DNA of 64,000 nt from Pseudo-nitzschia pungens (taxonomy: Eukaryota; Bacillariophyta; Bacillariophyceae; Bacillariales; Bacillariaceae): contig CM074767.1 in NCBI GenBank assembly GCA_037355855.1, positions 1,364,001 to 1,428,000 on the forward strand, read 5' to 3'. A program made the position numbers and the translations under genes. Shown here piece by piece: positions 46,668 to 56,808 of the stretch; positions within the stretch are counted from its first letter, which is position 1, and each line of letters starts with the position of its first letter. Below the pieces are notes generated by a model. It did not search any database. It worked only from the letters and a program-made list of their open reading frames with translations, and had not been told where the DNA came from.

Positions 46668-47938
46668 ATGAGAGTCTTCATTCGTATCTATGCTATCGGC
46701 CTCATATGCGATATGGGTCGCGTTGCCATCGCATGGCAAAATCTCTTTCCAAGCAAAGCTGGAGGGAATGGACGGAGCACGCCGGTTCCAGCACCGCTCT
46801 GTGAAAGAGTCGATCTTGGCACACTTTCTGTCTCGCCGATGGGACTAGGGACATTGAATCTTCCGCTGGACAAAGAAGTTGACGATGAAACATCCAATGT
46901 TTTGAAAACCTCAATGGAGTGCGGTGTCAATTTCGTAGATACAGCCGAGGCAGTAAGTTTGTTGATGTTCCGAGTAATAGCATCGGATTAATTGAGCCTT
47001 GCGGCATTCAGTCTGTTAAGAGAACATCACGATATGTCATGATGTTTTCTAACCGCTCTCCTTTTTACCGGATGGATTGAATCGAATGCACCCGAATGAT
47101 CCAGTACGGTTTTGGAAAATCAGAAACGCTTCTGAAAAATGCCTGTGACAGTGCCGGTCTGCAGATTGGATCTGAAACGAAATTTCCAGGTAGCGTCGCG
47201 GCCGCAACGAAGTTCGCTCCCGTCCCCTGGCGAACGGAAAGTCACACGGTGGTAGATGCCTGCAAGGCATCTGCAGAGAGGTTAGGAGTGGAGCAAATAC
47301 CCCTTTATCAGATCCACTTTCCAGATCTGATCCAACCTTTCAAGGCATTTGGCAGAGAAAACAGGAAAGACGAGCTGTATTGGGAAGGACTTGCTGAATG
47401 TTATCAATCGGGATTGGCTGCAAACGTAGGTGTCTCCAACTATGGCCCAGAAACCCTGCTTCGAGCGCAGGATGCCTTGTCGAAGAAGGGCATTCCGATT
47501 GTTTCCAATCAGATCAACCTTTCCCTTCTCCGTTTTCGAAGTTCTCAAAAAACTCTCGAGGTTTGCGAAGAATTAGGTATCAAAGTGCTAGCGTACTTCC
47601 CTCTTGCCAATGGACTTTTGGCGGGGAAATACTCGATCGACACACCTCCATCGTTTCCGAAATCACTGACCATGAAGAAATACTACGAGGACGCAGAGCC
47701 TCTCTTGGTAGTCTTGCGACGAATTGCTGGCGAACGGAACAAGACTGTCGCTCAGGTCGCCATCAATTGGGTGATGATGAAGGGTGCGATCCCCATTCCG
47801 GGAGCGAGAAATTCGGAAATGGCCCGCGACAATTTTGGTTCAATGGGATGGGCCCTTTCTCCTAACGAAGTAGCCGAGCTAGAAATGGTGGCATCAAATA
47901 CTGGGGAATTTAGTAGTGGTGGTTTCGACCTTGTGTAA
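46668..47938 (+). CDS. Aldo/keto reductase family protein
   Basis: NADPH-dependent reductase of the AKR barrel type. Exons 46668-46952 and 47105-47938 (152-bp intron GTAAGT..CCAG), 372 residues. The catalytic tetrad is complete: Asp91 in NFVDTAEA, Tyr96 (first residue of exon 2, YGFGKSE), Lys131 in AAATKF and His166 in LYQIHFP. Further barrel landmarks are ANVGVSNYGPE, SNQINLSLL and the cofactor site IPIPGARNSEMARDN. The N-terminus (MRVFIRIYAIGLICDMGRVAIAWQ) looks like a signal peptide followed by an aromatic residue, so plastid or secretory entry is possible but weaker than for HSP90 or GlnRS. The substrate cannot be read from sequence. The intron sits exactly between the helix carrying the Asp and the catalytic Tyr. 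Confidence 0.9.
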
Positions 47939-48394
47939 GGTTGGAACATATCTAACAACCACCAAAAGGTACATAGCTGAACTTCAAACACTTCTCGTAC
48001 TACGTGAGATCCATCAGCAGCAAAATGCTTGTTTCATCCCATTTTATCAACTGCTTTCTATTGTTTCATCTCAATTTGTTGTCTGATGGTATAAGTCAAA
48101 GAAGCATTGGAGTATGGTTAATAAAAGGGGAACTATTTATGTTCATACCTCTCTGGCAATTCACATTCTGCCACCAATAGTATGTCGTACTATCAGGGTA
48201 CTAACAATGCTGATGCAGCACTCGGTGCAGTAGTACTGTATTCTGTATTATCCCTATGGTAGAAAACTCAGTGAAGCTACTAATGATGTTTGAATAGTTT
48301 TTAAGAAGGCGGCCTCAGGACTTGCTTACTCGGGAGACTTCGTATCTCCTCCATGTGGTAGTAGTAGTGGGACATTGCTGGTGGTGGTGTCGCA

Positions 48395-48420
48395 CTACTA
48401 CTACTACTAGTAGTAGTAGT
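48395..48420. repeat. Perfect 26-bp palindrome, TAC/CTAG/TAG
   Basis: Thirteen bases on each side of the central CTAG dyad are fully complementary. An almost identical palindrome lies 169 bp to the right. Confidence 0.85.
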
Positions 48421-48563
48421 ACAAGTAGTGGTGGTGGTCCCATCATTAGTAGGACGTGCTTCTTATTTCTATTTTCTTCTCTTTCCAAAGTGACAAATAA
48501 CACACCACCATGATATTGAGGATCATAATAACGTTATATGCTGGCAAGTGCTAGTACTGCTAC

Positions 48564-48589
48564 TACTACTACTACTAGTAGTAGTAGTA
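48564..48589. repeat. Perfect 26-bp palindrome, TAC/CTAG/TAG, second copy
   Basis: Same structure as the one at 48395-48420. The flanks extend the dyad imperfectly (AGTGCTAGTAC on the left, GTACGAGCACT on the right), so a longer hairpin is possible. Confidence 0.85.
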
Positions 48590-48668
48590 CGAGCACTACT
48601 AGTAAGAGGTGCTCCCAAAAATCCTCTGTGGGGACATGCTGGGTACTAGTAGTATCATCGCTCTAGTC

Positions 48669-48704
<36 letters not shown>
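48669..48704. repeat. (ATA)n microsatellite
   Basis: About twelve uninterrupted trinucleotide units in the AKR-Crypton gap. Confidence 0.9.
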
Positions 48705-49366
48705 GGAAGGGAGGCCAAAGCTATGCAGTGATTAACGAATTAGTTGTAACTTGTGTTGAGGAGGTTTCTGTTGCTGAGGGGAGATATTCGGTCCGATAGT
48801 AGTACTACTAGTAACTTCGTACTACTACAAATACTAGAGTAAGGGAACAATCTGTCGATCAAAAAAGTTGCTTCATTTTAAAAAAAATTTTCCCTTTTAC
48901 TAGTACGAGTAACTTAAGCCTCAACAGTACGGTAGATCTACTGGTACAATAACTTCCCGGTAAGTTACTCGTACCGTGTTGGTATGAATACAATATGCAA
49001 CTAAAAGTATGAGTACCAGAAAACACGTACAAATCCTACAGGGGCTCATTCGGCGCGCGCAAAGCTCATTCGGTTACATTCTCTCACTCAGATGATTGTC
49101 AGCGATGCCTAAGACCGTTAGAACGCATCACAAAAATATTTCCAAGTCAAAAACTCAGAACACCGTGTAAAATCACATGATAAAAATTGACATCGATTCT
49201 TTTTTTAAATGTTATCTGATTTTACTTGACATCTCGTCGGCCAATCTGAAGAGCAGATCCACAGACCGACAAGGGTAACAACAATAAACTTGAACTTTGA
49301 AAACATGCTTTAGCAGCAACAACAGGGGCACTTCCCCTATCCAACAAACAACAATCAGCAGCAGAC

Positions 49367-51673
49367 TCAGCGCAGATTTGGATTAGGTCGAGCGCTTCTA
49401 TTGTCGTCACGAATTGCATTGATCAGACGCGTCATCGACACGTCTCCGAAGGCACGCCTGATCTTATTACATGCTGTACTCAGATCATTCCCTTTATTCA
49501 GCAACCTCTCTACACAATCCCATACCAGCTTCCTTTGGGCATACTTGTATTTACAGCTCCCTCTCTCCCTTCTACTGAAGTCCCTTGCTGGCTTCCGACC
49601 ACCAATCCCATTCTGATACTCGTCCCACAGAGCTTCGATAGTCCGGGGATGTGGATACAGTGTTGCAGGCTTTTCAGGAACTGGAACACCTTGTGGTACG
49701 GCGGCGAGTCTTCTTCCTGCTGCTCGTTCTCCAGCAGCTCTCCTAGCAGGAGCATACGACAATCCACGAACCATTGCAGTCAGCGTTCGCAACTGCCGCT
49801 TTATCTCTGCGAGCTCTGCGAGCTGATGGTTCTTGATCTCCGCCACATTAGTTTGAGTAGTACAAATCTTTGCATAAATAGCGTTCCTCCACTCCTGTCC
49901 ACCTCTTCCAAATCCTCCCTCTCTGTCTGCTGTATCCTCATCAGGGACCTCATCCAGATGCACGACGCCATCGTGGTTCGAAGGAATGATTCGGATCTGT
50001 TTGATTGGGTTGTCTCCTTCCGCTCTCTCTGTTCTGTGTTGAAGGGAGTACCGAGTGATTATTCTCTGTCTCAAGTCAGGGGGAACTAAGTCAGCAGCAG
50101 TGGCATCATAGCAAGCCCACACCAAAGGCTTTGCAAGGATCACTGCAACACGATCCCCAAAGGCGCCCCGAATTGCCGGTGCTACAGACGCAGCAAGCCA
50201 CTCGTCGGTCACTGAGCTGTCCTCCTTCTCCTTATAATAACAGACCCCTCTGTGGCAAAGCCTGCTGCCGGCATTAATATCCGGCCAATCCAATTGAATT
50301 TCCAAGTACTTGTCTTGCATTGCCTTACTAGTCTTCCATCTAGCTCTGTAGTTGACGTCATCCTTCGCAGCGCCACAGCATCTCGACATAGTAGTTGCCC
50401 ACTTCTTAACAGAGTGTGTTCCTAGTTGCTTGTCTCCTGCAAATCGAAACCGCCCACCTTCTAACACTGCTTTCGTTGCTCTTTGGTAGGCAAGCTTGCA
50501 AATGTCTGCCTCCTTGTCTTGTTTCTTTGTTGAAGACCCAGCGTGTGTATCTCCCTCAGCAAAGAGCCACTGACTGATCCGACCGGCGCCATGGGTGAGC
50601 CACACCTCTAGGTAGACAGCGAGTCCAAGGAGTACACAGAACCGGGGATCCATGGCGCCCATCAGCAACTGTAGGGGACAATCCTTCTCCTCCTGTACAT
50701 TCTTGGACCAACGCATCTGCGCAGTGAGGTATCCTGGATATGTTAGACTCTCGCGAATGCTTCCCTTCCTCATGTGGGAGGTATCATCTCCTCTTGCAAT
50801 TAGATGGAACTGGAACTTGAGCATGGCCCGGTTCCTCAAGTTTAGAATAGTTGGAGCCGGTCCTATTAGATCCAGCATTTGGATGAACTCGTCTAGTGTG
50901 AAGGCCCGATCAGCTTGTCCCTCCTTTCCAAGCATTCGCGCCTCCTTCTTCTTTACAGCTTTGATAAGGTTGTTAATTTTCTTTGACTTGGTTGGATTCC
51001 CCTCCTCTTTAGTATCATCCCAAGCTGATGTCAGTGGCATGAAATAAGAGATCGATTTCTTCCAGCACTCCAGACTAGATGATCGAGCGTAATAAGGATT
51101 GTCCTCCGGTCCCGGATCCTCCAGTCCGAATGCCCTGTAACACATCCACTTGTAGATGTGGATGGGTTCGACAATAGAGAGTTCAGCAGTCGTGAATACC
51201 TTGTTGCTGGGGTGGATGATCCCTGTAAAGTGGCTCATCATTTCAAGCAGTGTGGAATGGTACTTCAATAACTGAGTTGGGGCATTAACATCATTTGGAA
51301 GATTTGGTGGTCCCAGGTTCTCCCTCCGGGGAATAACTGGGGGAGGTGGTCGATCGGGCTCATTCTCCCGTTCAGGGGGTTCTGGTTCCACTTCGTCGTC
51401 CTCTTCTTCTTCTTCTTGTTCCTCGTCATCTTCTCGAGGAGCAGGACGAGGGGGAGCAGGAGCAGCAGGAACAGCACCACCAGCACCACCAGCAGGAGGG
51501 GGCGCGTCTGCTGCAGCAGCAGTGAGCCGGGCGCGAGCGTCGGCATCCAGGGGGAATGCATCTGCAAACGCTACGCTGTTTCGTGCTGCATCTGCCCTAG
51601 CAGCCCTGAGCCTTGCGCGCCTCTCCCTTTGCCTAATGGCTCTTGGATTCATCGATAGTTGTCTTCTTGGCAT
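49367..51673 (-). CDS. Crypton-type tyrosine recombinase (transposase)
   Basis: Intact intronless ORF of 768 residues from ATG 51673. Residues 1-30 are Arg-rich, and 50-115 are Ala/Pro/Glu-rich disorder. The recombinase core spans about 250-500. Arg294 lies in LIARGDD; His420 and Lys423 in GTHSVKKWAT stand where tyrosine recombinases have HxxR; Arg445-Trp446 in YRARWK; and Tyr456 in QDKYLE lies ten residues after Trp, the spacing expected for the nucleophile. About 677-756 (TIEALWDEYQNGIGG, then YAQRKLVWDCVERLLNKG) resembles the GCR1_C DNA-binding domain found in Cryptons of fungi and stramenopiles. Cryptons move as DNA by recombination and lack inverted repeats; I saw none. The ends of the element are therefore unknown. 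The absence of stops suggests a recent or active copy. Lys for Arg at 423 is the one departure. Confidence 0.8.
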   Translation of the reverse strand: MPRRQLSMNPRAIRQRERRARLRAARADAARNSVAFADAFPLDADARARLTAAAADAPPPAGGAGGAVPAAPAPPRPAPREDDEEQEEEEEDDEVEPEPPERENEPDRPPPPVIPRRENLGPPNLPNDVNAPTQLLKYHSTLLEMMSHFTGIIHPSNKVFTTAELSIVEPIHIYKWMCYRAFGLEDPGPEDNPYYARSSSLECWKKSISYFMPLTSAWDDTKEEGNPTKSKKINNLIKAVKKKEARMLGKEGQADRAFTLDEFIQMLDLIGPAPTILNLRNRAMLKFQFHLIARGDDTSHMRKGSIRESLTYPGYLTAQMRWSKNVQEEKDCPLQLLMGAMDPRFCVLLGLAVYLEVWLTHGAGRISQWLFAEGDTHAGSSTKKQDKEADICKLAYQRATKAVLEGGRFRFAGDKQLGTHSVKKWATTMSRCCGAAKDDVNYRARWKTSKAMQDKYLEIQLDWPDINAGSRLCHRGVCYYKEKEDSSVTDEWLAASVAPAIRGAFGDRVAVILAKPLVWACYDATAADLVPPDLRQRIITRYSLQHRTERAEGDNPIKQIRIIPSNHDGVVHLDEVPDEDTADREGGFGRGGQEWRNAIYAKICTTQTNVAEIKNHQLAELAEIKRQLRTLTAMVRGLSYAPARRAAGERAAGRRLAAVPQGVPVPEKPATLYPHPRTIEALWDEYQNGIGGRKPARDFSRRERGSCKYKYAQRKLVWDCVERLLNKGNDLSTACNKIRRAFGDVSMTRLINAIRDDNRSARPNPNLR

Positions 51674-52474
51674 GTTTTTTCTTTATTCTCTGAAAAAGTG
51701 AGCAAACAGGGGATTTTATTTCATTTTATTCAGCATTCGGAGACTCAACTGGCAGAAATTTCGATAGACACGAGTCCTGTCTTTCAATAATGCAACGGAA
51801 GGTTGCGCACCTCCGTGTTAATATACGGAGAAAAAAACTACTGTTCCAGCAATGTTAAGGGGGTCTCAGAAGCAACCGGTACTGTACTCTCAGGCATTAA
51901 AAATGGGTCCCATACGTTAAAAAATGAGGCGTATGTATACGTACTATGTAGTAGGAGTTGCACGGGCGCGCAGCGCGCGCAACTACGGTTGCATTTTGCC
52001 GATACCGTACCGGTACTGTAACCTTACCAGTAGAAGAATGAATCGAATGAGTGAATCTCAAAAAGTCATCGTTCCAACCTCATATCGGTAGGTACGTTCA
52101 TTATGAGTGCGTACCGGTACCCGGTACGTACATAGTACATACCTATTATAACCGTGCGCGCGAGGCGAGTAAGCAAAAATGTTAATTACTGATCGGAAGA
52201 AAAAATAATTGTAAACGTTCCTTTTGTGACAGGGAAATCTCCTCGCTCATTTTTTTCAGGAGTTCCCAAGACCGCATCAGTATTCTCAATAGTACGGACG
52301 AAGTGGTGTGGTACAAACAAGGCGAGCATTATTCGCGTACCCGGGAAGAGTTGGCGTACTGGTGATATCAACCATAACAAAACGCCTTCTATTAGTACTG
52401 CATATTGAAACCGCCGAAACCATAACACTTGCTCTTAGACGCTTTCACTTTGAACACAGAGAAAAGTGCCGATC
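51674..52474. other. Divergent region, Crypton and glycosyltransferase
   Basis: No gene. It has CG-alternating words (GGCGCGCAGCGCGCGC near 51965, GTGCGCGCGAGG near 52155), GGTACCGG/GGTACCCGG clusters at 52005-52125 and GTAACCTTACC at 52018-52028. Confidence 0.5.
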
Positions 52475-53695
52475 ATGTACAGCAATCCTTACAGGCGCCA
52501 TAGATCTCGGAAAATTCTGAACGGATGTTTCTTTTTCGCGGTGTCATCGATGTTTGTGATGACAAACTTGATACTTACGAATTGGCTCTCTGATTTTGAG
52601 GCACAACATCGATCTTTCAGAGGTTTGGAGTTGAAAGCAAGTGGTTTGAATTACGAAGATTTCACTGAAAAGGATAATGGTGTTCTTCATGTTGTTACTT
52701 CGAGATTCATGCAAAATCAGCCGACATTGCTCGCACTCGGGGAAGCTCGTTTGCGGCTATTTGAAACCTTTTGTTTGCCAACCATGCTAAAACAGAACGT
52801 TAACAATTTCATTTGGTTTGTCATGGCCGATCCAAATCTCGATCAACATCTTCTCCTCCGATTGCAATCTTTGCTTGAACCCCATCCGAATTTCTATTTG
52901 GTGAAGTCAAACGACAAACTTCTGACAACTGCCAACGTAACAACAATACTATCGGGCTGGCGCGAAGAAAAGTCTATTGCCGACGGCCAAAATCAAGTCA
53001 TATTGACTGGTAATGTTGACTTGTTGCGCTCTCAAATGCTCGATCCAAACCGTTCCTTATTGCTCGAGACTCGTTTGGACGCGGATGATGGGTTGCATTC
53101 GGAGACACTATTTCAAATACAAGAAATTGCAAAAGCATTACCCGTCGATCAACGCGGATGGCAAATAATCTGTAGCAATCTTCATTATGAGTGGAGGAAC
53201 GGCGAAATCACAGTCATTGGAGCAAATCAAACAAAAATCCAGTCGAGTGGCGACTTGCGCCTCGTGAAAGAAGGCATCTGCGTGACAGCAGGATTCACTC
53301 TTGTGAGACACCGTGAAGTACCGACTACCGAATTCCCAGATTGGCCACGGCTTTCACACAACTTGGTGATACGTGATTGGCCTGAATGCAGACTCATTGA
53401 AGGTACGAAAGTGATGGCTGATATAGACGAAGCGAGTGGCGGAAACGCTACTTACAACTGTTGGAAGCGATTGGGTTACTATCCAAGTGCAATCCGATCG
53501 AGGACTATCACGAGTGCAGGTATGGCCAGAGTCGACAACGGTAGGAAGCAGAACAGTGCCAATCGCTCAGCATTCTTCTGGGAACTGGTCCAACGAGATT
53601 TTTACATTCAGCCAGAAAGCGCTCGTTCGACCGCACAATATATCAAGGACAATTTGCACAGCATCGTAGCAGATAATTTGAGGGGCCAGTGGTGA
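52475..53695 (+). CDS. Type II membrane glycosyltransferase, putative rhamnosyltransferase family
   Basis: 406 residues from ATG 52475; the frame opens nine bases earlier with a GTG, which is not used. A short basic cytosolic tail (MYSNPYRRHRSRK) is followed by one membrane anchor at about 15-35 (FFFAVSSMFVMTNLILTNWL), then a lumenal domain. HVVTSRFMQNQPTLLALGEAR, FETFCLPTML, FIWFVMADP and ETRLDADDGLH match the GT-A-like family annotated as putative rhamnosyl transferase; LDADDG would bind the metal and sugar nucleotide. Four NxS/T sites fit a Golgi location. Donor and acceptor cannot be read from sequence. Convergent with the cryptochrome gene, 380 bp apart. Confidence 0.78.
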   Translation: MYSNPYRRHRSRKILNGCFFFAVSSMFVMTNLILTNWLSDFEAQHRSFRGLELKASGLNYEDFTEKDNGVLHVVTSRFMQNQPTLLALGEARLRLFETFCLPTMLKQNVNNFIWFVMADPNLDQHLLLRLQSLLEPHPNFYLVKSNDKLLTTANVTTILSGWREEKSIADGQNQVILTGNVDLLRSQMLDPNRSLLLETRLDADDGLHSETLFQIQEIAKALPVDQRGWQIICSNLHYEWRNGEITVIGANQTKIQSSGDLRLVKEGICVTAGFTLVRHREVPTTEFPDWPRLSHNLVIRDWPECRLIEGTKVMADIDEASGGNATYNCWKRLGYYPSAIRSRTITSAGMARVDNGRKQNSANRSAFFWELVQRDFYIQPESARSTAQYIKDNLHSIVADNLRGQW

Positions 53696-54075
53696 GTCAA
53701 AACGTGATATCTTTTCGTTCGTTATGTTCTTCAATGAAGTCGTAATTCCTCATATTATTGGAATCGTTTCCCACGTACGAACCACCAGCACACATGGTCA
53801 CAGCTGCAAGAACAGCAGCAAGGTAAAACTCGAAGATATTTTGGAAAAGACAAAATCAACTTAAGCTATTTAGCTTGCGTCAAATAATATCTTAATACCA
53901 GTAACCAGTGAGAATTCAGTTTGAAATGCCAATTCTATAAGTTTCACGCGAAAGAGGCGTTTTTGAACCAATGCAGTCACGCCTTCGTATTAGTAATCGC
54001 TCCTCCTCTTTCAACTTATATTGAAATCCAGTGTACCGAGGAAGAGGATTTTGTGAGACTTTTCACCATGACTTC
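53696..54075. other. Convergent 3' region, glycosyltransferase and cryptochrome
   Basis: AT-rich, nothing recognisable. A short plus-strand frame from 53921 overlaps the cryptochrome 3' end and is not called. Confidence 0.5.
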
Positions 54076-56808
54076 CTACCGTGGTGTTCCACATATTGTG
54101 CACACAAGCCCATACGGTTTTTCATTCAGAAATGTACACGCAGTGCAACTCCAATTTAATTTCCCAGCTTCATCTTTGCTTTGGAGAATAGTTGTAGACA
54201 AGGTTGACTTAAATTTGTGAGCAGACTGCGCACAATCATGCGAAAACAACATTGTCTTTTTCGATTGGGTGCTTTGTTGTCGACCTGAATGAAGAAACTT
54301 AGTATCGTGTCCAGTTTTGTTATGTGATATTGCTGCCGAGAGCATTTTCAATCGTTTCGATGGTGTAGACGAAGTTGGTATTAGCGCTGATTTGTTCCTG
54401 AGATCCATACATTCGGCAGGGCGTTTTCTTGAGATTTGATCCACCTTGGTGGAAAGATTAACATGCGCTTTAAGCCCTAGGTCCTTTTTCTTCTTCGCTA
54501 CACTTGCAGCAGCAAGGACAAAGGCATCTTTGATATTCGGTTGATGACTGGTCACTCCTTTTCGGTCTTGTTTAAATGCAGCGACAGCAGCTGGCAACGC
54601 CCCGCTTCCGGAAATCCTCGAATTCATTTCATTGCTCTGCCGACTACGACTTCCGTGCTTGATAAACACTTGGTTGGCTTGTATTCGGGTTGCTACTTCT
54701 TTTTTAACAGCATTTAGTTTTGCCTTAGCAATTTTTGCTGACTCCCTTTCGTCCACAATCGGTTCTGGATACGACATAGACTCGTCGCTGTTGTAATCAT
54801 CAGCATCATCTTCACTCGATGGTTCCGGAAAGAATGCTTTGTTTTGGTAATATTTTCGTTTGAGCGCTTCAGACATCTTCCACGGCTCATGTATGAATAG
54901 ATCGGGGACTTGGCGTAGCTCGGGGATGTATTTGCGGATAAAGATCCCTTTCGGGTCTTGATCTTTTCCTTGCTTGGTGACATTATACACCCTCATGGAA
55001 TTGATCCCAGTTGTTCCCGCTTGCATCTGTAGCTGTGGATAATGTATCCCTGGTTCATAATCGAGGAAAACTCTTGCCAAATGAGGTGCTATCCTTTTCC
55101 AATCTAACCACAGATTGTAGGTTGCGAAGGAGACGAGCATAGCTCGCATCCGAAAATTTATCCACCCGTGTTCGATCAAACACCTCATACACGCGTCCAC
55201 AAATGGATATCCAGTAGTCCCCGTTTGCCACGCAAGATACTTTGTCTCGTCCCAGTCCCCTGGCTGACGCCGCAGGTGCTGATAAGCCGGGCACAAGTCC
55301 TTTTTTTCCATGATTGGTTCCTTCATCAGAAAACATTTTTGTAACAATTTAGATCGTACCTTTCAAAATAGAACCAAAGGGTGTCCGAAACCATAAATAC
55401 CACTTACGCTTTCTAACTTTTGAATGAAGTGGGACCTCCAGTGTGCGCGGGAGGCAAATGATTGGAGGGATTTAAGCCACCTGCCCGTATCTCTTCCCTT
55501 TGACTTCTGTTCCCTCAGATTCTCTCTCCGTTCCTCAAGTGATTTCATCACGTATCGCAAGCTTATATGGCCCCATGTCAGATAGGGCGATAGTCGACTA
55601 CATGAGTTCCATGACGAGTTGGGCGAGGAGATGCCCTCTGAGTATTTCGCTCCTCGATCCGACAAGAAGGATTGCAGAGTGCTCATTGCTTTGGTTTCCC
55701 CACCAAATTGCTGCCGCCCTCGGCGATCGGACCGGTGAGAGACCGGTAAGTCCTTCAGTATGTTGTTTTCATTGTTTTCATTGGCATCAAATATGTTCGC
55801 AATCCCACTCTGACAGGAAAGAAATCCTGGTAAGCGATCCAATTGAATCAATCGGCTCCGAAAGGAGTCTTCAGAAAAGCTTTTCAAGTCGGGTTTGGGA
55901 TGTAGCGGTTTGGCCATAAATGCCTTCCAAAGTTTCAAGTAATCATCCCTGTCCTTCAAGCGCCGTGTCACCCCCGTTTGATTGAACTCGATAAATGGAA
56001 TACTTCTTATCTTACACCACTTTCGAACACGTCGGTCCCTCATGTAGGATTCCCAATGTCCCGTTTCCTCGTGTGCCAAGAGTCGGGCAATTTTATAGTA
56101 TTTTCTCTTCACAATCGTCTTGTGAAAATTTGCTTCATGTGTAGTTGCAGATGCAAGGTAACGGAAGTGAATAGATGTCAAAGTCGAGATGACTGTGTTA
56201 TGACAAACTGTGAGGTATGCGAACGAAGAAGAGAAAGTACTGCCGTGGGCAGAAACAGTCTTTTCCAAGTTTCTCGCTGTCTCATCTTTAGGCATTGCAC
56301 CTGATTTGGTTGACGTTTCCTGCAACAGCCGATCCATATCGAGAAGGCCTTCATGAATGAAACGCAAGTGAGAGCCGTGTACAGATGGCTCTTTCAATTG
56401 ATCGGGTTCATACAAATACAAAATTACGAACTTTCGTGGCCGTTCTTGCTGCTGCTTCGTTGTAGGGTGGAATATCGATGCACCGCTCCGTCGTAACGCA
56501 GAAACTTCCGAAAGTGGACCGTGATCAATCCATCGGATGTCACGCTTGAGCCATACTACATCGATGTATTCATATTCGTCCTCATACACGCATTCCGAGT
56601 CGCAATCGACGTTCTTGGATTGTTTTGAATGTGATGCGAAATTTGAATCATGTTCGTTTAGTTGAACCTTTTCATAATTTCTTCTTTCGTAAGTGCTGCT
56701 GCCACCATCGTGATTGAAACCATCGATAGGTCGTGAACAATTATCATCATTGCTATTGTTTTCATCCTCGATATCAATTTGTGTCGCTGGGTAGTTCTGT
56801 TGTTTCAT
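54076..56808 (-). CDS. Cryptochrome/photolyase family protein with C-terminal RanBP2 zinc finger
   Basis: FAD-binding blue-light protein of about 881 residues. Exons 56808-55408 and 55320-54076, with an 87-bp intron (GTAAGT..GAAG) inside the FAD domain. The N-terminal ~75 residues are acidic and disordered. The photolyase alpha/beta domain begins IDVVWLKRDIRWIDHGPL. The FAD domain has RLSPYLTWGHIS, RAHWRSHFIQKLES, TGTTGYPFVDACMR, GWINFRMRAMLVSF, DYEPGIHYPQ and TTGINSMRVYN. This pattern is that of the large group shared with bacteria and usually named deoxyribodipyrimidine photolyase-like, not CRY-DASH. A Lys/Ser-rich tail of about 200 residues ends in WSCTACTFLNEKPYGLVCTICG, a RanBP2/NZF-type zinc ribbon. 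Whether it repairs DNA or signals is not decided by the sequence. Confidence 0.92.

Larger units (their letters stand above)
47939..49366. other. Convergent gap with CTAG-rich island and microsatellite
   Basis: No gene. Two perfect 26-bp palindromes made of TAC units, CTAG and TAG units lie at 48395-48420 and 48564-48589. An (ATA)n run spans about 48669-48704. From 48890 GTAC/GTAAGTTAC words appear. GCTCATTCGG is repeated near 49045 and 49064. The last ~150 bp may be the 3' part of the Crypton element. Confidence 0.6.
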
